DNA from: Saccharomycodes ludwigii
Lineage: Eukaryota > Ascomycota > Saccharomycetes > Saccharomycodales > Saccharomycodaceae
Assembly (NCBI RefSeq): GCF_020623625.1
Contig: NC_060202.1
Location: 700,501-764,500 of the forward strand
DNA: 64,000 nucleotides
Direction: 5' to 3'
Part shown: positions 9,782 through 19,653 of the stretch, in pieces
How positions within the stretch are numbered: the first letter of the stretch is position 1
How the letters are laid out: each line of letters starts with the position of its first letter
Made by a program: the position numbers and the translations under genes
The notes under the pieces: model-generated
What the model saw: only the letters and a program-made list of their open reading frames with translations
Database searches by the model: none
Told to the model about the DNA's origin: nothing

Positions 9782-12700
9782 ATGATAACTGATTACAACG
9801 ACAATAATAATAACGATAACAATACCACATCAGATGGTTTAAACAATAATGGTACTGCTTCAAAAACAACCGATATAAATCATCAACATCACCAAGACGA
9901 GAGTAGCATCCATAGTCCATCTAGTGACAGTACTGCAGAAAGTTTAGAAGAATATAAGAATACCCACAATGGCACTAACTATGATGAAATGCGAAGTGTT
10001 TGTATTCAAAGAACAGCTTCTTTTGTATCTCACACCAATTCAAATATTGACCTTTCCGAAAAACACAACCAAAAAAAAGATAACTGTTCCATATTAAAAT
10101 CAAATATATTACCAAAAGTGGATACTTTATCACGTGTATTGTCTACGCACAAAATGTCACAGTTGGGGGATCCAATTAATTTAGCCAAAAATGATTTTGA
10201 TTTATACTCAATAATGCAACAGTTTGTTTCAAATTCTCAGGAAGAGGGCATTTGGATGAGACATGCCAGTATAGTCAGCGAGAACTTAACTGTATTTGGC
10301 AAAGACTCGTCTTCCTCCATATTACCAACGCTAACCACCTTAATTACCATGCCATTCAACAAATCAGCTTTCAAGCATAAAGCTCCACTACGTAAGATTA
10401 TTAAAAACGTGAATATTCTAGTAGAGTCTGGTGAAATGTGTTTGGTGCTAGGAAGACCTGGTGCTGGTTGTTCCACGCTTTTGAAAAGTTTAGCTGGCCA
10501 ATTGCATGACTACCACCATGTGGAGGGCGATGTTTTGTATAATAACATTTCGCAGAAGGAGATGATGAAACATTACCAGGGTGATGTCATTTATAATCCG
10601 GAAATGGATGTCCATTTCCCACACTTGACCGTTAAGCAAACTTTGGATTTTGCTATCAGGTGTAAGATACCTGCAGTTAGAGTTACTCCTATGAAAAAAG
10701 ATCATGTGAGCAAGGAAGATTATTACGTTGCTTTAAGAGAAATTTATGCCAGAGTTTTTGGCTTAAGCCATGTTTTAGATACTAAAGTTGGTAATGATTT
10801 TGTTAGAGGTGTTTCTGGAGGTGAACGTAAGAGAGTTTCTATTGCAGAAGCATTGGCTGCAAGAGGCACTGTTTATTGCTGGGACAATGCCACAAGGGGA
10901 TTGGATTCGTCCACTGCATTGGAATACGTCAAAAGCATCCGTATTTTAACCAATTTGTTGAAGTCTACCAATTTTGTTACCATTTATCAAGCCGGTGAGG
11001 CCATTTATGAACATTTTGACAAGGTTACTATTTTATACGATGGTAGACAGATATATTTTGGCAGAATTCAAGACGCGTGTGGCTATTTTAAAAAATTGGG
11101 TTACGTACGCCCCTCAAGACAAACTTCAGCAGAGTACCTAACTGCATTAACCGATCCAAATGGTTACCATGAATTTGTTAAAGGGTTTGATAAAAATAGA
11201 ATTCCAATTACTGCCCAAGAATTTGAAAGCGCTTGGACAAATTCAGCTGAGTATAAGGATTTATTAAAAAATATTGCTGAATACAAGTCTAAAGTTGACG
11301 CTGAAGAAACCAAATCCTTATACAATAAAAGTATAGCAGCTGAGAAATCCAAATATAGTCCCAAAAGATCCAAGTATACCACTTCATTTTTAAGACAAAT
11401 CCAGTTATGTACAATCCGTGCTTTCCAACGTATTGCTGGTGATAAAGCTTTTACTATTACTAACGTTGTTGCAGCAATTATTCAGTCTTTAGTTCAAGGT
11501 TCGTTATTTTACATGTCTCCCTCTGATACTTCGGGTGCATTTTCTCGTGGGGGTGTTTTGTATTTCGCTGTCTTGTATAATTCTTTGATGGCTTTGGCCA
11601 ACATGAGTTTTGATAATAGGCCTATCTTAATGAAGCACAAAATCTATACGTTGTACCATCCTGCTGCTGAAGCATTTGCATCATATTTCGCCGGTTTCCC
11701 ATTTAGAATGATATCCTTAACTTGCTTTATTATTATTTTATATTTTTTGAGTGGTTTGACTGTTGGCGCCAATAGGTTCTTTTTGATTTACCTATTTTTA
11801 AGTTTGGTTGCTGAGTCAATTAACGCACTATTCGAATGGGTTTGTTCAGTAATGGATACATTACCACAGGCCAATGCACTAGCTGGCTTATTAATGTTGT
11901 CCATATCCCTATATTCTACGTATCCTCTTCAACCCCCCTCTATGCACCCATGGTTTAAGTGGATATCATATGCCTTGCCCATCAGGTACGCATTTGAAAG
12001 TATGTTACTAGCTGAATTCCATAACAGAAAGATGGATTGTGGTGGCACCATAGTACCAAGTGGCGGTTCTTATGCGGATGTTGATAGCCAATATAAAGTG
12101 TGTGCCTTTACTGGTTCCAAAAAGGGACAATCTTGGGTATTAGGTGATGACTATTTAAAGCAACAGTACACATACAGTTATTCCCATGAATGGAGGAATT
12201 TTGGTATTGTTATCGGCTTTCTATGTTTTTATTTGTTTATGAAATGTTTGTTTACTGAATTTAAAACTCCCGTCAAGGGCTCTGGTGATGCTTTGGTTTT
12301 TAAGAATCTGAAAGCAATTAAGCATAGAAACATTTCAAATAAAAATGACGAGGAAAATTATGTAGACGACGCTGTTACCGTTAGTGACTCCAAAAATCAA
12401 ATTTATTCAAGTTCCTCCACTACATCGGACAATCATGACGAAGATGATGATATTTTTGCTGGATTGAGAAGTGAAGGGATGTTTATTTGGAGAAATGTTT
12501 GTTTCACCATTCCATACAAGGGAACAGAAAGAAAGTTGTTGGACGCTGTTTCGGGTTATTGTAAACCGGGCACCTTGACTGCTTTAATGGGCGAATCTGG
12601 TGCTGGTAAAACCACCTTATTGAACACCTTGGCGCAGAGAAATGTTGGTACAATTACCGGAGATATGCTTGTTAACGGTAAACCAATTGATGATAGTTTT

Positions 12701-14449
12701 GAAAGGAAAACTGGATACGTCCAGCAACAGGATATTCATATTGGTGAAATGACTGTTCGTGAGTCTTTGCAATTTTCTGCTAGATTAAGAAGACCAGAAA
12801 GCGTTCCAGATTCTGAGAAATTGGCCTATGCAGAAAAAATCATCAAAGTTTTAGATATGACTGAATATGCTGAGGCCATTGTTGGTGTTGCTGGCTTTGG
12901 CTTAAATGTTGAACAAAGAAAAAAATTGTCTATCGGTGTTGAATTGGTAGCTAAGCCATCTCTATTATTATTTTTAGACGAACCTACATCTGGTTTGGAT
13001 TCGCAATCCTCCTGGGCTATTGTCCAATTATTAAAGAAACTAGCTGCTGCTGGCCAATCTATTTTGTGTACCATTCATCAACCTAGTGCTACCTTGTTTG
13101 AACAGTTTGATAGATTATTACTTTTAAAAAAGGGTGGCCAAACAGTGTATTTTGGTGATATCGGTGCAAACTCTGAAACTGTGTTGGAATATTTTGAGAG
13201 CAATGGGGCCAGAAAGTGCGAAAAATCTGAGAATCCGGCAGAGTATGTTTTAGAGGCCATTGGTGCTGGTGCCACCGCTACTGCTGATAGAGACTGGCAT
13301 GAAACTTGGCTGAACTCACCCAACTGCGCTAGAACAAAACAGGAGATTGATCAATTAATTAACGAGTTATTTGATGAACAAGAGGAAGAATCGCACGAAA
13401 AACCAAGAAAGTATGCCACTTCTTATTTGTATCAATTTCGGTATGTTTACATCAGGTCTGCTACAACTTTGTGGAGAAATTTGTCGTACATTATGTCTAA
13501 GCTAATGTTAATGACCATTGGTGGTCTATACATTGGGTTTACCTTTTTCCACACAGGCTCAAGCTATGTCGGTTTGCAAAACTCCATGTTTGCTGCTTTT
13601 ATGTCCATTATTATTAGTGCGCCATTAATGAATCAAATACAAGCACGTGCTATTAGTTCCAGAAATTTGTATGAAGCTAGGGAATCTAAGAGCAACATGT
13701 TTCATTGGAGTTTGATGATTTATACTCAATATTTATCGGAGCTACCTTACCATCTAGTTTTTTCCACCATTTTTTTTGTTTCCTTTTATTTTCCATTGAA
13801 AGATGAATTCAAAGCCTCTATATCCGGGGTATATTATTTGAATTATTCGATTGTTTTCCAATTATATTTTGTTGGTTTGGGTTTGTGTGTTTTGTACATG
13901 TCACCTAATTTGCCATCAGCCAATGTTATCATGGGGTTGATTTTGTCTTTGTTAATTTCCTTCTGTGGTGTGACACAACCCAAATCATTGATGCCTGGTT
14001 TCTGGACTTTTATGTGGAAAGTTTCTCCTTATACTTATTTTGTTCAGAATTTTGTTGGCCTATTGTTACACAATAAAAAAGTTGTTTGTAAGGAGAAGGA
14101 GCTATCATTTTTCAACCCTCCTCCAGGACAAACATGCGGCCAGTATATGGCTGATTTTTTCCAGGCTGGAAACACTGGTTATATAGTTGATTCAAATGCT
14201 ACTACCAATTGTGGTTATTGTAGATATACTGTTGGTGATCAATACTTGCATGGAATAAGTTCTTCATATGGCTATATTTGGAGAAACTTTGGGTTTTTCT
14301 GGGTTTACATTGGTTTTAACTTAATAGCAATGGCGTTTCTGTATTATTGGTTACATGTTAGACATATCAATGTTTTAGGTTATCCAATCGGCTTGATTAA
14401 GAAGTTGGTTTCTAAATTTAAGAAAAACAAGAATGATGATGGTGATTGA
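9782..14449 (+). CDS. SNQ2: PDR-family ABC multidrug transporter, Snq2-type
   Basis: 1555 residues, full-length (NBD-TMD)x2 pump of the plasma membrane. The Asn/Ser-rich N-terminus (1-115) is followed by NBD1 with the fungal degenerate Walker A GRPGAGCST (about 224-232), signature VSGGERKRVSIAEALAARG and Walker B CWDNATRG. NBD2 has canonical Walker A GESGAGKTTLL (about 937), degenerate signature LNVEQRKKLSIGVEL and Walker B LLLFLDEPTSGLDSQ. This split of canonical and degenerate motifs is the PDR pattern. Two six-helix membrane domains follow the NBDs. Segments such as FRMISLTCFIIILYFLSGL and GPFWTFMWK-like PGFWTFMWKVSPYTYFVQN match Snq2 more closely than Pdr5 or Pdr12. It exports drugs and mutagens. 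I saw no perfect TCCGYGGA Pdr1/3 site upstream. Confidence 0.93.
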   Translation: MITDYNDNNNNDNNTTSDGLNNNGTASKTTDINHQHHQDESSIHSPSSDSTAESLEEYKNTHNGTNYDEMRSVCIQRTASFVSHTNSNIDLSEKHNQKKDNCSILKSNILPKVDTLSRVLSTHKMSQLGDPINLAKNDFDLYSIMQQFVSNSQEEGIWMRHASIVSENLTVFGKDSSSSILPTLTTLITMPFNKSAFKHKAPLRKIIKNVNILVESGEMCLVLGRPGAGCSTLLKSLAGQLHDYHHVEGDVLYNNISQKEMMKHYQGDVIYNPEMDVHFPHLTVKQTLDFAIRCKIPAVRVTPMKKDHVSKEDYYVALREIYARVFGLSHVLDTKVGNDFVRGVSGGERKRVSIAEALAARGTVYCWDNATRGLDSSTALEYVKSIRILTNLLKSTNFVTIYQAGEAIYEHFDKVTILYDGRQIYFGRIQDACGYFKKLGYVRPSRQTSAEYLTALTDPNGYHEFVKGFDKNRIPITAQEFESAWTNSAEYKDLLKNIAEYKSKVDAEETKSLYNKSIAAEKSKYSPKRSKYTTSFLRQIQLCTIRAFQRIAGDKAFTITNVVAAIIQSLVQGSLFYMSPSDTSGAFSRGGVLYFAVLYNSLMALANMSFDNRPILMKHKIYTLYHPAAEAFASYFAGFPFRMISLTCFIIILYFLSGLTVGANRFFLIYLFLSLVAESINALFEWVCSVMDTLPQANALAGLLMLSISLYSTYPLQPPSMHPWFKWISYALPIRYAFESMLLAEFHNRKMDCGGTIVPSGGSYADVDSQYKVCAFTGSKKGQSWVLGDDYLKQQYTYSYSHEWRNFGIVIGFLCFYLFMKCLFTEFKTPVKGSGDALVFKNLKAIKHRNISNKNDEENYVDDAVTVSDSKNQIYSSSSTTSDNHDEDDDIFAGLRSEGMFIWRNVCFTIPYKGTERKLLDAVSGYCKPGTLTALMGESGAGKTTLLNTLAQRNVGTITGDMLVNGKPIDDSFERKTGYVQQQDIHIGEMTVRESLQFSARLRRPESVPDSEKLAYAEKIIKVLDMTEYAEAIVGVAGFGLNVEQRKKLSIGVELVAKPSLLLFLDEPTSGLDSQSSWAIVQLLKKLAAAGQSILCTIHQPSATLFEQFDRLLLLKKGGQTVYFGDIGANSETVLEYFESNGARKCEKSENPAEYVLEAIGAGATATADRDWHETWLNSPNCARTKQEIDQLINELFDEQEEESHEKPRKYATSYLYQFRYVYIRSATTLWRNLSYIMSKLMLMTIGGLYIGFTFFHTGSSYVGLQNSMFAAFMSIIISAPLMNQIQARAISSRNLYEARESKSNMFHWSLMIYTQYLSELPYHLVFSTIFFVSFYFPLKDEFKASISGVYYLNYSIVFQLYFVGLGLCVLYMSPNLPSANVIMGLILSLLISFCGVTQPKSLMPGFWTFMWKVSPYTYFVQNFVGLLLHNKKVVCKEKELSFFNPPPGQTCGQYMADFFQAGNTGYIVDSNATTNCGYCRYTVGDQYLHGISSSYGYIWRNFGFFWVYIGFNLIAMAFLYYWLHVRHINVLGYPIGLIKKLVSKFKKNKNDDGD

Positions 14450-14569
14450 TTTCTATAGGATAATGTTTTCTAGTAAAGCAAGTTTTGTTATTATAGTTTA
14501 ATATCTGTTTATATAATTTTAATTATTTTTTGATAAATAGTAAAATCTGTCGCATAAACTGTTAGTGTG

Positions 14570-14603
<34 letters not shown>

Positions 14604-14642
14604 AAGGGAGAGAGAAAGGGAGAGAGAAAGAGAGAGAGAAAG
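14570..14642. repeat. GA-rich microsatellite
   Basis: Imperfect GAGAGAGAAA/GAGAGAAAGG repeat array, purine on plus, lying immediately beyond the 3' end of the tRNA-Leu gene. Confidence 0.85.
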
Positions 14643-14652
14643 AAAAAAATAA

Positions 14653-14735
14653 TGAAGGATGCGAGGTTCGAACTCGCGCGGACACCGTCCAACAGATCTT
14701 AAGTCTGCCGCCTTAGACCACTCGGCCAACCCTCC
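14653..14735 (-). tRNA. tRNA-Leu(UAA)
   Basis: 83-nt tRNA on minus beginning GGAGGGTTGGCCGAGTGG and ending with CATCCTTC plus discriminator A. It shows the A box (TGGCCGAGTGG), anticodon stem-loop CAGACTTAAGATCTG with anticodon TAA, a long variable arm (type II tRNA) and B box GAGTTCGAACCTC. It has no intron and is nearly identical to the yeast tL(UAA). A T7 pol III terminator (14643-14649, minus) follows three bases after the gene. Confidence 0.97.
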
Positions 14736-15111
14736 AATTATTGGAATTACTTTCATGTAAGTATGCTAACAAAAGATAAAAGATTACAATATTTTATACA
14801 TATTAAATTGCCGACAAAAAAATTTTTTTTTTTTTCTTTTCCTCTTTTTTTTTTTTTTTGTTCAAGAATTAAGTGACTGAAATAACAACAGAAAGTGCTA
14901 TTTTAATTTTAAATTTTTTTTTGGTTTTGATTTTAGTAAGAACACATTACCAAATCCCCTCTTACATATTTTATTAGTTTTACCAACATTAATCATTCAA
15001 ATCAGTTAATCAACTAGCAATTAGCGATTCTAAACAAACAATCACAAGAACAAAAAGTTTTTAACTAAAAAAAAAAAAAAAAAAAGAAAAAAAATTCTTA
15101 ATTATAACAAT
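14736..15111. other. Intergenic between tRNA-Leu and RSM28
   Basis: 376 bases: 5' flank of the tRNA and the promoter and leader of RSM28, with several T runs (about 14820-14860) and an A-rich leader (about 15068-15095). No further gene seen. Confidence 0.6.
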
Positions 15112-16242
15112 ATGCTCAGATCAACACTAAAAAAGACTGTATTGAATAATGTCAGAGCGGCTTCTTCCTCAAATGAACCCATTTCCCAGGACTTTATTTC
15201 CAATTTACTAGAACGTATTAAAGTTACCACTTCTCAAAAGGCTGCTGATAAGACAAAGAGATTTAATAACATCAAAAATAACGAAAAAAGATCCAATGAA
15301 AAAAAGGCTAGCACTCAGAATAGAAACAGATCCAGAAACAACAACTATAATGGGAATAGCAATAATATTGATGAAAGAAGGCCCAGAAGAGATACTTCTA
15401 AAGTTTCGCCAAGAGTTACTCCAACTGTTAACACCAATTTTATTGCTAAGCAACAACAGGTGGGTAAGAAAATTATCAGTGAACTTTCTGACAAAGATAT
15501 TGCTGAAAGTTTATCTGCTATGGATTTAACTGCTGAACAACCAAAACAACAACAAAAACAACAACCAAGAAGAAATACTAAGTTCTCTTCTCAATCGCAA
15601 AGGGTGAGAACCCCTAGAAGAAACAACAATGGCCAAAGAAGGGTTTTCAACTCAGACCAAGCCGCAAGAAAACAACATGCTGCTAATGTTAACATTTCCC
15701 AGCATCAAAATGTTAATGTTGCTCAGTATGTTCCAACTGAAGTTACTCCACTCTCCTTATTAAAATATTCTCCTAATATTATTGCCAGCCCTAAAACTGC
15801 CTCCGTTCAATATGCTTTAAAAATCGCTGCAGAAAGTGGATTTCCCATGAACAAACCAATAAACTACGGTTTGCAAATCGATAAAGACACAATTATTAAC
15901 AAATCTTTGATTCCAGATAGCACCACTTACGGTGATTATGAGAGCAATGCTGGTTTAAGATTGATAAAAGAAAGATATACCAGAAACATTGTTATTGAGC
16001 AAAATAAAGCTGCATTTGATGCTATTGTCAAGGGTAGGTATTCTCGGCTACATCCAAACACCATTGACACTTTTGCTAAGATCACTAAGAATGAACAAAA
16101 AAGAAAGGATTTGCTTAAGAATAGCGAAACTGTCAGGTTAAGTTTAGAAAGGGGAAATTTATGTGGTGGTGATTTAGTGAAAAAAGAATTGATTTATAAA
16201 GTTTGTTCTGGTTTAGCACCAATTGCAGAACTAAAGAAATAA
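15112..16242 (+). CDS. RSM28: Mitochondrial small-subunit ribosomal protein Rsm28
   Basis: 376 residues. The first 20 (MLRSTLKKTVLNNVRAASSS) look like a mitochondrial presequence. A basic, Asn/Arg/Gln-rich middle (about 45-200) is followed by a conserved C-terminal domain (about 205-376) with TPLSLLKYSPNIIASPKTA, GFPMNKPINYGLQ, DSTTYGDYESNAG and RYSRLHPNT. Recognition rests partly on position: RSM28(+), VPS3(-), PUF6(-), ITR(-) reproduces YDR494W, YDR495C, YDR496C, YDR497C with the same strands, and length is close to the 361-residue yeast protein. It would sit in the mitoribosome small subunit and support mitochondrial translation. Confidence 0.85.
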   Translation: MLRSTLKKTVLNNVRAASSSNEPISQDFISNLLERIKVTTSQKAADKTKRFNNIKNNEKRSNEKKASTQNRNRSRNNNYNGNSNNIDERRPRRDTSKVSPRVTPTVNTNFIAKQQQVGKKIISELSDKDIAESLSAMDLTAEQPKQQQKQQPRRNTKFSSQSQRVRTPRRNNNGQRRVFNSDQAARKQHAANVNISQHQNVNVAQYVPTEVTPLSLLKYSPNIIASPKTASVQYALKIAAESGFPMNKPINYGLQIDKDTIINKSLIPDSTTYGDYESNAGLRLIKERYTRNIVIEQNKAAFDAIVKGRYSRLHPNTIDTFAKITKNEQKRKDLLKNSETVRLSLERGNLCGGDLVKKELIYKVCSGLAPIAELKK

Positions 16243-16409
16243 TCTATTACCGTTATTATCATTTGAATAAACCCATATTACACATATATATTTCATGTAC
16301 ATAAAGTTTTTGTATTCAACATGTTTCAAACACTAAATAATATTTTTTTTCCTTTTTTTTTTTTTTTTTTTTTTTTTGCTCTTATATCCCGCTATCACTG
16401 TATTCTACG

Positions 16410-19292
16410 CTATTTTCTTAATTTCTTATTTAATTCTTTTTTATCTATTAGTTGCTTTTTCACCAATCGTTTTTGCAACTCTGAATGTTCTAATTGAAAG
16501 TTCAACTGAGAGAAACTGTAATATAAGATAGAGGCAATCGTATTCATTTGGTAATTTTCAGGGATTTTCAATAAAATTTCATAAATTAGCGTTAAATCTT
16601 TAAATCTAGCGATATTCTTTTCTATGAATTTTTGTGTGACGCTACGTGTCCATGATAAAGACGAAGATAACTTTAAATAGTGATCTAAAATAACTAGTAT
16701 AGTTTCTTTGTTAATCCAATATCGGTTGATCGTTTCGAAATCATTCAATGATAACAGAGTATTTAATATTAAGCTTTTATCCTTTAAATATTTGACCCTA
16801 TCATCATTGTCAGTAATGAATAAAAATAGTATGGGTGTTAAATCTTGAAATTTATTAATTAAAATAGGGTACAAAATTTCTTTATCTTGATCCATCAACT
16901 TACATAATTTTTCGTGTAGTTTCAAAAAGTTTTTTACTATGTCATCCTCATTACCTGTGATTTCAAGCCTTGAAAGCATATATTTGCTAAAGTTTGGTTT
17001 TTCAAACTCTGGATTATTAAGATAACTTTCTTGGTACTTTTGAATAAACAACATGCATGATTTATCAGAGCTAGCAAAAAGCAACGTACTTAACCTTTCA
17101 ATATAATAGTTCATTAAGAATTGCCTGTCTGTTTCTTGAATATTTTTGGAAATTTGACTTTCAATTAAACTAACTTTAATCTCGTTATTATTTATTTTCC
17201 TTATAACATCCTTCAAACTAAGATTTTGGGTTTCAATCAAATTAACTGTTGCTTTCAAAAGTGGGTTGTCACCATTATCATTCATTTTAGTATGTTCAAT
17301 GGCAAATATTAAATAATCAATTTTTAGATCGAGGTCAGAAAACAATTCCCAATTTTGTGACAAAAAACTAAAGATAGACTCGGAATCATTTATAGTTTTC
17401 AAAAAAGCCAAGTATTTTCCATACTGCTTAGTCCTCAGGAAGACACTAGTGATGATAATATTTTTACTCTCATTTTCATCAGAATAATTTTCTAGGAAAT
17501 CTATTATTTCTTGCGAAGAAATTTCTAAATTTAAATTGTCTAACACCATCTCAGGTGAGTAGGCAGGGCTGCCGCTATTTCCCAAATAAACTTTTAAATA
17601 TGCAATGTTTACAGTCTTAATAACATTTGATACATCTTTTATATCTTTAGAAAACTCACAACTCAAAGTGTTCGATGCAAAGTTGCCAAATAAAGTTATA
17701 ACATCCGGGATTTTGTGAATAAGCTTTAAAATCTTCAATTTCTCTATAATATCTGTCAACCCGTTGTAGACCCACAAGTCACCATAAATCTTGAAACCTA
17801 ATATATAAAAGAAAATACGTAAATCTACTTTCCCACTATATGCAATCCACTCTTTTTGAACTTCTAAATCGATTTTTTCCTTATGTAACAAAAGTAACAA
17901 CAAATATAGAGTTTGCAAATAGCCTAACTGTATTTTATAAAACTTTGTTGTTTTTGCATATTTGCTTGCCAAAATATTCTCTAATTTATAAAGTAGCTCC
18001 TCATCATAATCGTTGTATTCTAGCACCATGGAGGTTTTATAAAGAACATCTATTTTACCTTTACCATAAACTAGAATATTGGAAACATTTTCATAGTTTT
18101 GTTCTATATATATTTTTTCTTGGTCTATTCTGATTTTATTCACCGTATTGTTGGAGCTTAAATTTATGGGGACCAACCTTAATCTTTCAGTGGCAAGTTT
18201 CTTATTATTGTTATTTTTGCTATCAGTATCGTTGAACGTTTGATGTGAAGATTTAAATAGTTTGACTTTATTATCCCGTGCTGTTTCCTTATCGAAACTT
18301 ATAGTCTGTACAAGTTTTGGTTGACCCCACCCTATATTCATATCATATATTTCTAAATTTTTTTCACTCTGGTAATTTGCTATTACAAATGACTGTGAAT
18401 CGTCAACTAACATTTCGTTTGGGTACCCAGACTCTAAAACAATGGTGCCTTTAGTGATATTTCCCTGGTTGTCAATTATTAGTGCCATTGCTGAATCTTC
18501 TAGTGTAGATCCACAAGCAACTAAAAACTCGGAACTACTAAATGATGTTAGGATATGTTTATTAGAACAAACGTCATCCGCATCCTTACCATTATCTGTG
18601 TTCCCCTCAAAAACTTTGAATAATGGCATTTTTTTAATTATTTTATTGTTTTCCTTACCCAGTGAAAGCTCTAGGATAACATAGTTATTCTTAGTAACAG
18701 TCAATAAAGTGTTTTTCTGTAAAATAAAATTTTTAATCATCGGGTTCGTATTATTGTTACTAGCATGTCCAAGTCTAATTTCAAAATCTGTCAAGCGCAT
18801 TGACCTCTTGTCCACTACACATTCAATTAATTTGTAATAACTTTCTTCCGAAACACTATTTTTGGCCAAAATTAATGTTTTATACATATGGAAAGTATTC
18901 TTATAGATTGAAATATCATTAACATTTTTTAAAACCTCAGTATTAGGTACTGGTGCAAATTCAGGTAGAATATAAAGTTTCAATTGGCCATTTCCATTTA
19001 AAACCCATGCTCTTTCGATTAGTGGCATAACTTTTATTTTAATGATTGGTGTATTGCTAGAAGATTCATTTTCTTGTTCTTTTCCTTGTTCTTCTTCTTC
19101 TTCTAAATATTTTGTATTTGAAACTAATAAATAGTTGGATGGTTGTATCTCAAAATAGTGTAATAATTCACCAGTAGCCGTTCCTAAAAATATATGGTTG
19201 TCAAATAAATCAATGGCAGTGTATTCATATATGGGTAAGTCATCAATTAATGTGGATAATTGATATATTGAAAATTTGCATTCATCCTTCAT
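16410..19292 (-). CDS. VPS3: CORVET tethering complex subunit Vps3
   Basis: 960 residues, near the 1011 of the yeast protein. The N-terminal half (about 1-400) is beta-rich and resembles a citron/CNH-type propeller, beginning YEYTAIDLFDNHIFLGTATGELLHY. The second half is alpha-helical and Leu/Lys/Asp/Asn-rich (about 430-940), consistent with the alpha-solenoid of Vps39/TRAP1-like proteins. The sequence is weakly conserved, so the name depends heavily on conserved order between RSM28 and PUF6. The product would bind the Rab5 homologue Vps21 on early endosomes and tether endosomal membranes. Vps39, the HOPS counterpart, is the main alternative. Confidence 0.82.
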   Translation of the reverse strand: MKDECKFSIYQLSTLIDDLPIYEYTAIDLFDNHIFLGTATGELLHYFEIQPSNYLLVSNTKYLEEEEEQGKEQENESSSNTPIIKIKVMPLIERAWVLNGNGQLKLYILPEFAPVPNTEVLKNVNDISIYKNTFHMYKTLILAKNSVSEESYYKLIECVVDKRSMRLTDFEIRLGHASNNNTNPMIKNFILQKNTLLTVTKNNYVILELSLGKENNKIIKKMPLFKVFEGNTDNGKDADDVCSNKHILTSFSSSEFLVACGSTLEDSAMALIIDNQGNITKGTIVLESGYPNEMLVDDSQSFVIANYQSEKNLEIYDMNIGWGQPKLVQTISFDKETARDNKVKLFKSSHQTFNDTDSKNNNNKKLATERLRLVPINLSSNNTVNKIRIDQEKIYIEQNYENVSNILVYGKGKIDVLYKTSMVLEYNDYDEELLYKLENILASKYAKTTKFYKIQLGYLQTLYLLLLLLHKEKIDLEVQKEWIAYSGKVDLRIFFYILGFKIYGDLWVYNGLTDIIEKLKILKLIHKIPDVITLFGNFASNTLSCEFSKDIKDVSNVIKTVNIAYLKVYLGNSGSPAYSPEMVLDNLNLEISSQEIIDFLENYSDENESKNIIITSVFLRTKQYGKYLAFLKTINDSESIFSFLSQNWELFSDLDLKIDYLIFAIEHTKMNDNGDNPLLKATVNLIETQNLSLKDVIRKINNNEIKVSLIESQISKNIQETDRQFLMNYYIERLSTLLFASSDKSCMLFIQKYQESYLNNPEFEKPNFSKYMLSRLEITGNEDDIVKNFLKLHEKLCKLMDQDKEILYPILINKFQDLTPILFLFITDNDDRVKYLKDKSLILNTLLSLNDFETINRYWINKETILVILDHYLKLSSSLSWTRSVTQKFIEKNIARFKDLTLIYEILLKIPENYQMNTIASILYYSFSQLNFQLEHSELQKRLVKKQLIDKKELNKKLRK

Positions 19293-19653
19293 AGCTATGT
19301 GAAGTTTTACTGCACTTTTAGGGACTGTGTTTGCTAATAATTAAAATGTATTCTTCATTTTGTTAATTAGTGTGCTTCTATTAACAGAACGATAGTAATA
19401 GTGTAAAAAGATTTTTTTTTTATTTTTATTTTTTTTTTTATTTTTTTTTATTTTTTTATTTTTTATTTGCTTCGGTATATATAATATTTACTGAAGGTCC
19501 AGCAATATTTTTATATGAAAGCAATTTAAAACTTAATATATATATATACATATATATATACACATATGGATGGATAAGTAGGTATAAAGTAAAAAAAAAA
19601 AAGAAAAGGTAAAAGAATTATTAAACAATAATGATAATATACAATTTATTTAT
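19293..19653. other. Intergenic between VPS3 and PUF6
   Basis: 361 bases with alternating T runs and TTTA (about 19410-19470), a TATA-rich stretch (about 19540-19565) and a short A run. The left half holds the VPS3 promoter and the right half the PUF6 3' end. Confidence 0.6.
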